From the NCBI GenBank assembly GCA_027924585.1, contig BSBM01000602.1:6695501-6759500 (forward strand): a stretch of DNA of 64,000 nt, in the 5' to 3' direction. Source of the DNA: Larix kaempferi (Eukaryota > Streptophyta > Pinopsida > Pinales > Pinaceae). How positions within the stretch are numbered: the stretch's first letter is position 1; each line of letters opens with the position of its first letter. A model generated the notes under the pieces. It saw only the letters and a program-made list of their open reading frames with translations. It was not told where the DNA came from and did no database searches. The position numbers were made by a program, and so were the translations under genes. Below, in pieces: positions 10,356 through 22,593 of the stretch.

Positions 10356-13200
10356 TATTATATGGCAGGGACTAGCTGCTTTGCAGCTATTTCCTTTATT
10401 TATGCTAACTGCAAGGTGACAATTAACATAGTTTTATTTATGACAATTACCATAAAATGTATACATATAGTTTTATTTATGATAATTGAGAACTTGTAGT
10501 CAATCACAAACAATATTTACTTATCTCCATAAAAATGTATACATATTGTTTTATTTATGACCATTAACATATTGTTGCATGATTTGTATATTAAAACACA
10601 ATAAAATCTCAATAAAAATGTATACATCATGTTGTTACATCATTTGAATATTAAAATACAGTAAAATCTCAATAAAAATGTGTAAATCTAAATGCTAGAT
10701 TAGTAGTTAACTAAATTTGAACACAAATAGTAAATTGAGTATATCTTGCAAACGAAGGTCCAAAGGGCAAGCTCGATTTATTGCACCAAGACCATTGACT
10801 ATAATCTTGCAAAGGATACAAGTGGAGCAGACTAAAATGAGAAAGCAATAAGGCTTACTTGCACCGTAACAAAGGTTGAAAGCAATAAGGCTTACTTGCA
10901 CTGTACCAAAGGCCGAGAGATAAATTTTACTTGGTGCAGCCAACGTTTATCACTGGCAGAGTTCGTAGTAACGCCTAACCCCATAACCCTCGACTCCACT
11001 GTTGTGTGATGTCAAAATGAAACAAAGGAAAAATATTTACCCCATCACCATGTCCGAGGATAGAGTGCCTTAGGGCTGCAAACGAGATGATAAGGAACTA
11101 GATGATACCGTAAAAACTCTACAAACCCCATAACCCTCCACTTCATTGCAACGTGATGTCAAAATGAAACAAAGATATGTGTGGTAGCTCACATTCAATT
11201 TAATGTCGTGGCAACATATTGTTGAGAGTTTAATGCAATGTACGAGTGGTTTATTAAATACATAAACTACAAGCATCAGGGAAATAAGATACGTTGACCT
11301 TAATGTACCGGTGGTTTATTAAATACATTAACTGGAATACTTCATGTCAATGACACAAGAATAACAACAATAATATTTTAAGAACTTTTTTGTTTGTTTG
11401 TCATTATTAAAATTCATTTTTGGAATCTTTGTTAAAATTATGGTATTTAGATTAATAAAACTATTGTTTTTAATATAAAAATAGATTTAATGTCCTCATA
11501 TCCTTATTATAACAAAATTTTGTAATATTAATATATGATATTTTCAATTCCATCAATTTAAGTGAATATTATCTTATTTTAAATTAAAATAATTTATATA
11601 CCTTTTCATTTTTTCATTAACGGAAAAAGATAAATCCATGTTATGAAAACACAAGTTATATTTGGGGTCCTAGTTATGGTTGGGTGGCTGGGGCATTCCG
11701 CTGTGGCCGTCCCCACTCGGGATCGACCCCAGATCAGTGGCATCGAGGTGCCCTCGCCCACAAACCGTGCGTGAGTTCTTTTACCATCGTGAAAAAAGAA
11801 AACATAATTTATTGCACCAAGTGAAACGAGGTGCTCTACAGTCCAGTATGGGGGAGATGTTGTAACGTGTATGTGTAGCGTTACATTGTGATGTCGGCTC
11901 ATAAAATAAAAAATTAATTTATGGAAAGTATTTGAAAAAAATCCATGTTGGTTCACAAAATAAAATATTATGAAAAGTAATTAAAAAATAGATGTTCGTC
12001 TATAAATAAAAACTTAAAAATTAAACCCGGATTTATCAATCAAGAGAGCTTTTTGAGTTTAGAATTTTTAAAAGAAATACACCTCAAAAAATTGGATCCC
12101 TCTCGATATTTGATAAACACGGATGTAAGATAAACCTACACTGATATTTATAAAAACATAAAAATAAAAATATTTTACATTATAATATTACAAATAGTAA
12201 TAAAATAAAGTGGACATTCATGTGAATGCGTTGATATTGAAAATGGTGATAAGTGGACATTACTATTCGAAACCGTACTCAAGAGCCAATGCCATATGTT
12301 TTAATGAAATTGTTTCCATATTTGTCTAATGAAATTGTTTCCATATTTGTCTAGAGGGAGCAACATTCTCATTGTTATAAAGTGCACTTTGATATGTGTA
12401 ATTATCTCACTAAGGTCATGTGTAATTAACTCAATGAGGTTAGTGAAAAACAAATTAAAAGGAGGTTAGTGAAAAATAAATTAAAAACCATAGATTGTTG
12501 TTGATTTGAAAGTCCTTACTTACCCAATCAAGATTTGTTCTTTTGCTTTATTAACAAGATTCAACCATGATATTGCCACCTATCCTTAGAGGGCATGGAT
12601 TACCATCATAGTTTATTTTGATAAATAATAGTAAAGGAATGGTTTCTATATCTATGTTGGTTTTAAAGATTAAATTATAAGTTTATTCTAAGATGTCATA
12701 AAAAGAGATTGAATTAAGGATAACATGTGTATGGGATTTTTTTATGATTTTAAAGGATAAAAATAATTAGAATATGTCTGGGTTTAGGGAAAACTATCAA
12801 CAATAAGATGAAGGCATTAACAATTTATAGAGGACTAAATTTGTTAAAATAAAATGGTGCAACACATATAACAACCATTGGAGACTCATCCACTATAATT
12901 CAATCTTTGGACTTTCAATCACCTCGATATTTTTTGTTTTTGTTTACATAGCCTTATTATGAAGATCGTTGGCCTATTGCAACATTTTGCCTCTGTTTCT
13001 TGTTACCATGTGTTCATGAAATTAAACATTAAAGCCGATCTACAGATCAATATTAGTGCTACTTTGAATGAAAGATATTTGAGGATAAATGAGGAAACTC
13101 CTTATAGAACGTCATTACCTTAGGCTTAATTCTCACATTGTATGGTGATTCCAAATGCTAATAAATGGCTCAAATGAATACCTTAACAATTACTTTAAAT
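10356..13200. repeat. Large tandem duplication, copy B (about 2.85 kb)
   Basis: Collinear with copy A (7190-10108). It lacks the 64-bp doubling seen in A, but has its own small duplication of TAATGAAATTGTTTCCATAT near 12302-12352. The right edge passes directly into an AT-rich tandem array. Open frames inside it (for example minus 11606-11956) also exist in copy A with changes spread over all codon positions, so they are not genes. Confidence 0.85.
11664..11870 (+). other. tRNA-like (SINE head) module in copy B
   Basis: Counterpart of the module at 8585-8790, with the same A-box-like TGGTTGGGTGGCTGGGG and B-box-like GGGATCGACCCC. The two copies differ by several substitutions, mostly C/T. 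Confidence 0.45.
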
Positions 13201-13600
13201 TATTATATTCATCATAAATATACCATCATATAATATAAAATAAAATTTCAATATAAAAATATAATTTTAAATTATTATATTCATCATAAATATACCATCA
13301 TATAAATATAACATCATATAATATAAAATAAAATTTCAATATAAAGAATATAATTTTGAATTATTATATACATCATAAATATAACATCACATAATTTTGA
13401 ATTATTATATACCTCATAAATATAACATCACAACTAGTCATAATACATGATACCAATAATATATACATATATTGATAATCATATAATGCAAAATAAAATT
13501 TCAATATAAAATTTGCATTTTGAATTATTATATACATTATAAATATAACATCAAAACTAGTTATAAGACATGATATCAATAATATATACATACACTGGGT
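13190..13600. repeat. AT-rich tandem array
   Basis: A unit of roughly 60-120 bp built from TTAAATTATTATATTCATCATAA-like, ATAACATCA and AAAATAAAATTTCAATATAA segments is repeated about four times with decay. The peptide on the minus strand (13373-13591) is an artefact of the array. Confidence 0.75.
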
Positions 13601-15559
13601 GTTTATGGTAAAAATTATCTGGCAAAGGTTTGATTATGCGGAAGGTAAGTCTATATCACAATTATTGGAAGGTGGTATAATTCTGCTATAGCCATGTAGT
13701 ATAACCTTGTCCTTCCACAAGGAGTATAACCACATGGTGTGTCATTCCACATAAGTATAACCATATGGGTTGCCCAATATTATTCCACATGGCAATTGGC
13801 ATTGATATCCACCATTAAAATATGATGACCTACCTATATTTAACCTTAACCTTTTTTTAGTGAGTTGACCTTTATAGCCTTATAACACCCTTTACTTCTT
13901 TTTTAGAAACTAATGCGAACATTGTCCTCTATCAACAAAGTTTTTCTTAAAAAAAAAACTAAACCAACACAAACATTTAAAGAAATTCCATCGAAACAAA
14001 ATGGAATCTTCCTCTTGGGCATGAGGCTAAACTACAAATGGGGTAGTATCTAGTGTCATGCATATGACTAAGGCTAGATGCTATGTGGTCTCACAATTGT
14101 AACTTCAACAATGTCAATAAGGGACATTGATTTTTTTGCAAAGATTATCTAGGGAGATTGATTTTCTTGTAAATACTATCTAAGTTGAAATTGCTTTTTG
14201 ATATTGGAGTATGACCTAAAATTGCTTTTGATTAACTAAGAGCTCATCTTCCTTGAATGTCAAGAAATAGGGTAATGACCCCAACCCTAGAAGCATCTCA
14301 CACACCTATGATGTAACTGCATGTTAAGGTCTTGAAATTATATCAACAAATGCTAAGCTGATAGCCCAACTAGTTTCTAGTTTAAGTTTATGGCGATGGC
14401 TAAGTTCAACGTTAAATATTGTTTATTTATCCAAAACAACTTGAAAAAACTCATTTTCATTAGAATCCGAAGCAAAAAAAACCAAATCTATCATAGTTCT
14501 AGTCTGTTTTTGGATTTTTCAAAGTTCCGTATCACTCTTGAGACCTTCAAACCCCCGAGGCATAGAGGAACTGTCCCTTGGAACTCTGATATATGGAACT
14601 ATGCCAAACACCGAAGAAAAACGTTCCATTTTCAACAACTTTTATTCCGAGCCAAGTTCAACGACAAAATGAATCTCCTCACAACTCCGTGGTTCGATGG
14701 AGGTCAACCCTCTCACCCGTTTAATAATTTCCCAACCAGCAGGACCCATTCATATTATTAGCAATGGTCGTTTACTTTGATCACATTCAATGGCTTCCAG
14801 GCTTCCTTCGAGACTCTATCTGAGCTCTCCATACTGCATGGTTCTCTCTGCTTGCTGTATCGTTATAACATCTACCGAGGGAAAGAGGACGGCATCAGTG
14901 GGGATCCACAGGCTTATTCTGAAAGCTACAGAAAATGTTTTGCCAACTAGTTGCAGACAGATAAGGTATCCCCTTGACATCCGGACGAAGAATCAACACG
15001 GTATGTTTTATATGGAACTTCCTTACTATTTCTCTATATCTGTTTGGATATGCTAAGGTTTCATGTTAAAATTCATCCAGAATTTATCTGCTCTTGCATT
15101 TGTATAATCATGAGGAGATGCTTGATCTTGCTCATTTGGGTATTAATAAGTTTATGTGTGTTGGGGGCGGCTTGTCTGTCGATTGTTCATATTTGATTCA
15201 ACTATATAGGAAGTGCTTCTGAAATATCAATTTTTGTAATGGTTGGGCAAACTGGTTTGATTACTTGAAATGAATGCTTCCAAACGATATTCATGAACTT
15301 AACATAACACAAAAAGACTTGGTTTGATTACTTGAATGCATGGTGGCAATTGATGCTTGTGAACTTAATATAGCACATAAAGACCTTGCTAGTTAGAGGT
15401 ATTTAAAACCAGCAATTTGACCCTTTACCTCATTTACCAAGTAAAAAACTCCTGGATGGTAGGTCCTCTCACATCTTTCGCTGCATCCTCTTTCGTTACA
15501 GTACTAACATCATTCGATTGTTGTCCGTGTTAACTCCTTGGCTTTGTGATCAGTCTACT
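13601..15559. other. Unassigned sequence with two unrecognised open frames
   Basis: Base composition becomes more mixed from about 14,380. Two consecutive plus-strand frames are open (14390-14761, 123 aa; 14790-15056, 88 aa). The first contains FKPPRHRGTVPWNSDIWNY and ends in a Ser/His-rich tail. I recognise no domain in either. They could be fragments of a decayed gene or chance frames, and I do not call them as genes. Confidence 0.3.
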
Positions 15560-15679
15560 CGTGGGCAGACTTGCGGATGCCTGGGGATATCCAATCCCAC
15601 TATCACGAGTTTTTAGGATATAGCCAATATGCTACCATGTTAATATCAGTTAACCCAACATAACTGCAACTTAGCCTAA

Positions 15680-15912
15680 AACAGGGTTAGATCCCGCGTG
15701 TCCTACTCGTTTTTCCCAAGGAAAACCTTGTGGGGAAACTTCCAGGCACTTCCGTGAATTTCATACCCAATGTAAGCCTCTCGGTGCTGATTCTGGTACC
15801 TGACCCAGCAGGGACTTGAGTGACTCATGAAATAGATGCAGTCAGCTCGGAGATCAAACCGAGGACTCTGTATGAAGCTCAAAACACTAAACCACTAGAG
15901 CTAGCCCACCAG
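15680..15912 (-). mobile_element. tRNA-derived SINE-like element, minus strand
   Basis: On the minus strand the unit begins near 15912 with GGGCTAGCTCTAGTGG (A-box-like). GGTTTGATCTCCGAG (B-box-like, plus 15850-15864) follows about 40 bp later. The body then runs through a GAAGTTTCCCCACAAGG segment. Head and body resemble plant Au-type SINEs. The 3' end and target duplication are not clear. Confidence 0.5.
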
Positions 15913-17103
15913 GCTATATCTGTATCTGTGTCCTATTCTTATCCAAGAACCACTCTAACTTACAAAGTGCTGCAATGCTTTTAGGATGGCTGTTATTCAC
16001 AGAAATAGTCATATTTATGTGGAACAAAATCCTCAATAAAGGATATGCCACTGTATTGTAGTAATCTTACGCCACTGTACTATCGTAATCTTGTATTTGA
16101 GAAAGCATCACAAAGACAGCGATCATAGGCAACGGGACAAAGATAGCGATCAGGAGCAAGGTGAAGGGACAAATGAACCTACACCTGGGTGTAGATTGTA
16201 CATTTCTGCGTGGGGCCAATGTTGTGGAAGAAAGCAGCCTGCATCTTGGTTTCACTTTAGAGGGACAATGATGAGCTTTAGGAATATATGTACATACTAC
16301 AAACTCATTGCCATGAAATAGTTCTTCTGAATTCCAAGTATCATCCACTAACACCATGAAATATTCTAATCATATAAACTAAGAGCATGCCAGTATTAGT
16401 ATTTTGAATTATTCACTACTCATTAGGAGTAGGGCTACTGACAGATTGCCTAAAGAAGTATGCCTAATTTTAGTTGATTATTTAATTGGTTGCCAACCTG
16501 ACCAGGAATGGTTCATTTAGCTAAACTGTAAATTTGATCTGATTCGATTAATGTGGCTTTTAACTTTATGAATAATGAAAATGCTTTTGTTGGGCAAACT
16601 GCGCAGCCTGGTGATAATAGATAGTCCTGGGCAACCGAAATAAGTTGTATAGGCCTCTTCTATCTGTCCTTACATGGGTATGGGTCTAATATAATTGTTA
16701 AGTTGTTCATTTTTCCAGCGACAGGCAACAGTTTTATTCTCATCTTACGTCTGTTTGGGAGCGTTATAGTATTAGACAAGTTGGTCACTGTCATTGCCTT
16801 ATGTGTCTTTGATAGTATTGATTCCCCTACATCCAAGACTACTCATGTTGAGGAAGATTCAAGCAAAAATCACCGTCAGCCCAAAATTGTCCTTCTTCAA
16901 GGACATACACTGTTTTATTCTTCTAGATTTGTGGAGGTCCATCATTGTTGGGGTTGGTGCTCTCTACTTTCATCATGCAAAGTATTTGTTCACTATGTAG
17001 GTACTTTGATTATCTTATCTAATAGTAGGTTCACATGTGTTTTCATGTTCAGTGCCTGATCTTTCCATATGCTGCTTTCATAGGGATTCTGAGCCATATC
17101 TCA
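15913..17103. other. Unassigned spacer
   Basis: Open frames on both strands (16067-16357 minus, 16703-17059 plus and their overlaps) show no motif or domain. No repeat structure stands out. Confidence 0.35.
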
Positions 17104-17117
17104 ATCTGGCCTCATTG

Positions 17118-18748
17118 TTTTTTTTTTTAACAAAAACGGATAGATATATTAAAAAATAAAAAATTGCCGTGAGGGAAAGCCAAGATCGGAAGAATACAAC
17201 TCTTTTTTCTTTGAATCGAAAGTATAATTCTTTTAAATGAAACTGTTAATCCATCTTTGCTCGTTTTGTTGTCCTTGCGAAGAAGGATTAGTAGGCATTG
17301 GGGATGCCCCAACACTAAATATGGTTTGGGCATAAATGAAAACTATTTTTCTGGGTTTATTTTTCTCTCAAGGAACTGAAAACTATTGGCATGGCGTTTT
17401 TCTTTCATTTTTCTAGGTTCATTTTTTGTTATTTTATATTCATTTTTTCTCATGAAATTGAAAACTATTGGCATGGCATTTTTCTAATCTTCTTTGTATT
17501 TCACTCTGTAGGGTTTGTAGCGTTTCATAGGGTTTCATGCCGAAGGAATTCCATGTTAGCGAAGATTGTCTAAGGAATTCCGAAGGCTTGCCGAAGGAAT
17601 TCCATGTTGAGGAAGGGTTTCTTTTCAGCTTTGATCAGCTAACTAAGATTGTCGTAGAGAAGAAATAATAATAAAATATCTACTCATTCTAACAAAATAA
17701 TACAAGATAATAATAAAATATTTAGCCATTCTAACAAAATAATACAAGATTCCTTTTGTGCTAGTACTTACCTGGTCAACACTAGCCAACCGTAAAACCT
17801 CTTCCTTTGATGGGTCTGTCCTAGCTGCCCTCCTCAAATGGAACAGTGATAATTTTTTAGAAGCAAACGGCACAGTGATTATTTCTTATTAGCATTTTTG
17901 CTTCTTTCTTTCCTTGACTTTTTTTCACTTTAGTACAGACATGGCTGGGTAGAAATTGTTAACTCATTTTTCTCTCATCATATGATCATAACCATTTTAG
18001 ATTCATTTTTTGGTTTCAGTTTGTTTTCTGGTTTCAGTCGGTAAGGTTTCATGTGGAAAGAATTACATGTTAACAGGTTCTCAACTTTGAGCTAACAAAA
18101 GAGGATCGTTTTCAGCTTTGAGTCAAGGGAGACAACTGTAAAATTAAAACAACAGTAATTCTAGGCATTCCATGTTAATAGGTTATCAGCTTGGAACAAC
18201 AAGAATTCCAACATGTAAAAATAAAACAACATGAATTCCATGTTAACAGGTTCTCAGCTTTGAACTAACGGAAACGGAAAAGGTTATCAGGTTCTCAGCT
18301 TTAATCCAACGGAAACAGAAATTCTAGGTTATCAGGTTATCAGGAATTCCAGGTTAACAGGCTAACAGGTTATCAGGTTCTCAACTTTGAACCAAGAGAA
18401 CAGGTTATCAGGTTCTCAGCTTTGAACCAACGGAAACAGAAATTCGAGGTTATTAGGAATTCCATGTTAAGAGGTTATCAGGTTATCAGCTTTGAACCAA
18501 CGGAACAGGTTATCACGAATTCCAGGTTATCAGGTTAATAGGTTATAAGGAATTCCAGGTTATCAGGTTCTCAGGAATTCTAGGTTATCAGGTTCTCATC
18601 TTTGAACCAATGGAAACAGAAAAAGATAGTTTTCATCTTTGTGTGAACGAAGATTTATTTCAAAGAATAAATAATATCAAAATATGTAATCATTCCAACA
18701 AAATAATGATACAAGATTCCATTGATGTTAGCACCTACCTGGGCACCT
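17118..18748 (-). mobile_element. 5'-truncated LINE-type insertion with 14-bp target duplication
   Basis: ATCTGGCCTCATTG occurs at 17104-17117 and again at 18749-18762. The left copy is followed at once by a poly-T run (17118-17129), which is a poly-A tail on the minus strand. Next to it is an L1-like 3' end (reads ATATATCTATCCGTTTTTGTT on the minus strand; compare 40268). A target duplication plus a tail at one end is the mark of target-primed reverse transcription. The insertion is 1.63 kb, minus strand, with no recognisable ORF. Most of its interior is the minisatellite at 18048-18625. Confidence 0.8.
18048..18625. repeat. GGTTATCAGG / GGTTCTCAGCTTTGAACC minisatellite
   Basis: Short modules GGTTATCAGG, GGTTCTCAGCTTTGAAC, CAACGGAAACAGAAATTC and GGAATTCCAGG are shuffled and repeated many times over about 580 bp. 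Flanking blocks around 17650-17770 and 18660-18740 are also similar to each other (AAAATA-TAATCATTC-ACAAAATAATACAAGATTCC). The whole 17.5-18.75 kb interval is therefore an expanded repeat inside the LINE-type insertion. Confidence 0.8.
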
Positions 18749-18762
18749 ATCTGGCCTCATTG

Positions 18763-19035
18763 TAATGGTTTATCTAGTTCTATATTTATAACTTATTTTG
18801 TCTAATATCGTCTTACAAATTGTCATGAATTTTGTTCTTGGAACAAATGTACAATTCTTTATGTTGAGGCGGAACGATAAAGGCACAACATTGATGCCAT
18901 TTGTCTGTTTGTATAGTGTGGAGTTTTTATGCTATAGGTTATTTAAATTATACAATCATCAACTAATAAATAGTCAAGTTTGTTGTTATTTCTGATATCA
19001 CTATAACAAATTTGAAATTAGCCCATCTATCCTGT
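18763..19035. other. Spacer left of the copia element
   Basis: This continues the sequence interrupted by the 17118-18748 insertion. No gene is seen. Confidence 0.4.
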
Positions 19036-19575
19036 TGTTAATGTATATGTAACTTCATAATGTATTTCATAAATGTATATTGTATCCCGATAGAGAGGTT
19101 ATTATTCCTTTGTACGGAAGTGTCGTCATTTGTATTTACAAGTGTCGTAACTTATACAAGAGGGGTTATTAGACCAACAAGTGTGGGGTCAGCCCTGAGT
19201 TGGGTTACCATGGGTTATTAGACTCTCCTAGAGAAGTCGGCCCTGTTAGGTTATTAGGCAAGTCGAGTTGTGTATAAATAGAGTGAGGGTGTCACTCTAT
19301 TTCATCATTCACTTACTCATCTATCTCTCACTTGAGTGATGCGCACTAGTGGAGGAGGAGAAGCTACTAATGAGTCTATCTCTTGTACTTAGGTTTTGTA
19401 TCATTGCTCTTTCTATCTCTGTGGAAGTTGTTGGGTTTTTCACCTTCTTGGTTTTCCACAAGGAAACTCTGTGTTTATTGTCTCTTGTGCTTGTCTCTTA
19501 TGATTGATATGTTGTGCTTGTTATTCTCTTAGATAAGATCCTAGATCATATTGAATTAATGCTCAAAATCTAACA
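19036..19575 (+). repeat. Copia 5' LTR
   Basis: 540 bp, bounded TGTTAATG and TCTAACA. It carries a TATA box, TATAAATA at 19273-19280, which would drive transcription of the element. It pairs with 24976-25515 without indels. Confidence 0.92.
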
Positions 19576-19588
19576 TGGTATCAGAGCT
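19576..19588 (+). other. Primer-binding site (tRNA-iMet)
   Basis: TGGTATCAGAGCT lies immediately after the 5' LTR. It matches the complement of the 3' end of plant initiator tRNA-Met, the usual minus-strand primer. Confidence 0.92.
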
Positions 19589-20319
19589 AACCCGAGAAGA
19601 AGACACTGTGCACCTGCGGAAGCTAGGGCTTCTTGATTTTTGGGTTTCTCTCCACATATCTTCAAATACAGGAGGCTAGATTGACTCTCCTCGCAAGGGC
19701 GCATCTTTCCGTCGAAACAAAATCCAATTTTGAGCATTTTCACTTTTGACTTAATCTATGGTGCGGGAAAATTAGGGCTTCGGAGAAAGTTGGAATTTTT
19801 GTAATCTAAGTCCATTGCTCGATGCTCCTCTAAAAAATCGAAATTTAGAGACCAAGATCGAACTTTTTGGTTGGGCAGAAGGTCGGGCTTGATCAAACCC
19901 TAGATCGGGATTTTGATCGGAAAGATGGAAAATTAGGGTTTCTACAAAAGTTGGAACTTCTGAAATCTGAGACCACGACTGTCTGCTCCTCTGAAAAATT
20001 GAATTTTAGAGCTTTGGATCGAAATTTTTGGTTGGGTGAAGCTCCGGGAAATTTAAACCCTAATTCAGGGTCGTGTCAAGTGAATATGGAAGTTTCAAAA
20101 GCAATTTGGAGGGGTGAAACTTTGCAAAATTCAAATTCTGAGTATACCAGCTTGACCAGTGCAGCAAGGCGCATCTTTCTATCCTTTCAGAAGTTTGAAA
20201 TTCAAATTTTGAATTTTTAGGGTTTCTCGGACAAACCCTAATCTAGCTCTAGATCTAGTTCTCAACAAATCAAGTGGTAAGACCTAAATCTTTTATTTCC
20301 ATTTGAGTTTCTCATTAAA

Positions 20320-21064
20320 ATGTCTCACCAAACCAAGCTTGAGGATAAGCTTGAAGGGGCTGATAACTTCTGAGCATGGAAGTATAGGATTGGGTTAATC
20401 CTAGAGGAGAATGAGTTGGACACTTACATAAGCGATGAGGTTCTAGTTCCAAAGGGAGAAGAGGCTAAGGCCTCACACAAGAAGAACTTGGTCAAAGCCA
20501 AGAGAATCATTGTTGATTCCATCAAAGACCATCTCATACCTCATGTGTCTTCCCTAAAGACACCTAAGGAGATGTTTGTCTCATTGACCTAGTTGTTTGA
20601 TGGAAAGAACATAAATCAGAAGATGACTCTACGAAACCAATTGAAGGGGTAAAGCTCTAGAATGGAGAGACCATCCATTCCTACTTTTCTAAGGTCTCTC
20701 AAATCAAGGAACAACTTGAAGATGTGGATGAAGTAGTGGAAAATGGAGAAATTGTAATGACCACTTTGAATGTCCTACCTAGGTCATGGGACTCCTTCAT
20801 CCAAGGAATCTGTGCAAGAAAGAAATTGATCTCTTTTAGTAGACTGTGGGAGGTATATTCATAAGTAGAAGCTAGGCTTGTGGCCCGAGAAGAAAAGATG
20901 GGGAATGAAGATCAAGCTCTCACAGCACATACCAAGAAGAGTAAGAGGGAGCCATCTCATAACAAGAGATCTTCACACCACCATCATCATAGAGATAAGA
21001 AAGATCTGAGATGCTTTACATGTAATGAGAAGGGACACTTTTCCCTCAGATTGTCCTAAGAACA
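20320..21064 (+). pseudogene. Copia Gag (capsid/nucleocapsid), broken
   Basis: Starts at an ATG giving MSHQTKLEDKLEGADNF, followed by AWKYRIGLILEEN, the N-terminal capsid signature of plant copia Gag (UBN2-like). Later blocks (KTPKEMFVSLT, IVMTTLNVLPRSW) keep family order. It ends with a CCHC zinc knuckle, CFTCNEKGHF. An extra T in the T-run near 21045 shifts the frame just before the last Cys. In-frame stops are visible, for example the TGA after GADNF and the TAG after MFVSLT, and the frame is lost near 20650. Several stops look like CAG to TAG changes. Confidence 0.85.
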
Positions 21065-22590
21065 ACAACAACAACAATCTGACAGGTATGACTTACAGGT
21101 ATGTTTTTAAATCTGTTAAGTTTATGATATGTTTGTCTTCATGTTATTGAATTTAGTAACAATCTTGATTAATTTTAGACTTGTCTTATCACCCTAGTAA
21201 AAGTATGAATGCATGATAGAAGACATTCATTGATTAGAGCTATGACACTTATGATTGTACTAATTCACTATGGTGTTGTATGAGGATAATGTTATCCACT
21301 AACTTGAAAGGTACAAATCAAGTTCTATATCAAGACCATGGTGACATGAAGACAAAGACTCATCCATAGTCATGGATCACATAGAAGCTCTACTTAGGAG
21401 GTATGTATATTTTGGTTCTACAATGGTTAACTTATGAGTTATGCAGGTCATTGAAGAGAACAAGAAGACATTGGTAGACATAACTAGCAAATATGATAAC
21501 CAGGTATGTTTTTTCCTATATCAAGTTAGAATCCTACCTTGTGTTAGGATCTTATACTTTTGTATGAATGATTATTCTTGAAGTTAGAAGTTTAAGTAAT
21601 CAACGGTTTATGCATATTATGTTTCTTAATTTGATTGATGATATGACTAACCAGAAGAGTCCTATGGTCAATAAGAATATGCATGAGTAATAGAAGTCCT
21701 CCCTGAAACCTTGAATACTGATGCTTGTGATAAATTACCTGTGTGTGAAATGTTCATGACCATACATGATTAAGATTATTTAGGATCATAATGTTTTGAT
21801 AGTATTGAGATTATACTAATGGATGTATGATTATATATGAGATCTTGAGGATGACACTATCATGACACTAGTGCACACTTAAGCATGCATAGTGGTCCAA
21901 GATGGATATAAGTTCAAGGACAGGTAGTCCAGGAAGCAAAGATCAAGAAGGAGCACAATCCAATAGTTCCTACAAGGAAGCAAAGATCAAAAGGGAGCAC
22001 TCCAGGAAGTAAATATCAAGAAGGATTCCACCCTACAACTAAACAAAGATAAGTATTTGAATTATCATTTCTTACTACTTAAATGATATTGTTCATTCAT
22101 GTACATACTTATGTTCCTAGATTTAGGTTGTGTATTATTCATATTAGAATAATTGCATTAATGAACAGTATACTACTAATATGCATGTAATGGGTAAGTG
22201 GCCTATGGCACTGTACAACATTCCATTGCTACTTATCTAGAATGAAACCTCTTTGCTAACATGTTGGGAGTTGTGCACACTCTTAAAAAATGTTCTGGTA
22301 GAGATGGAAGGCATCTAGAAAGTTACCGTGTGAATACGGGATATGGAAAAATGTTGTATTGAAGCATTGGCTAAAATAATTGCATGCCTGTATGACATAT
22401 GTTTTTATGCGTAAGATTTTGTTATGAAAACTATGAGAAGTTTCCAATCATGCAATTGAATTTGACTTGTAGGAAAGATCGTGTACAATCACCTACCAGG
22501 ACAACAACATTTGTCCCAGCAACGAAGTTCATGAAAACTATCTACTAAATATATTGAAGAATATGAAGTTCCCAGCATCCGGGATGAAAT
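21065..22590 (+). other. Copia interior with no protease or integrase; exon-like islands
   Basis: Where protease and integrase should lie (normally well over 2 kb) there is only about 1.5 kb, with no recognisable domain. It contains four CAGGTATG or GAGGTATGT splice-donor-like sites (near 21084, 21097, 21399, 21501). One 57-nt block (21447-21503) is open, flanked by an AG acceptor and a GTATGT donor, and would encode VIEENKKTLVDITSKYDNQ. This could be a captured host-gene fragment, an internal deletion filled by other DNA, or chance. Confidence 0.5.
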
Positions 22591-22593
22591 AAT

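Noticed and set aside
14390-15056. A possible two-exon host gene
   Set aside because: No recognisable domain, no convincing splice sites, and no codon pattern; left as unassigned.
18048-18625. CRISPR-like array
   Set aside because: Units vary in length and order, have no unique spacers and occur in plant-type retroposed DNA.
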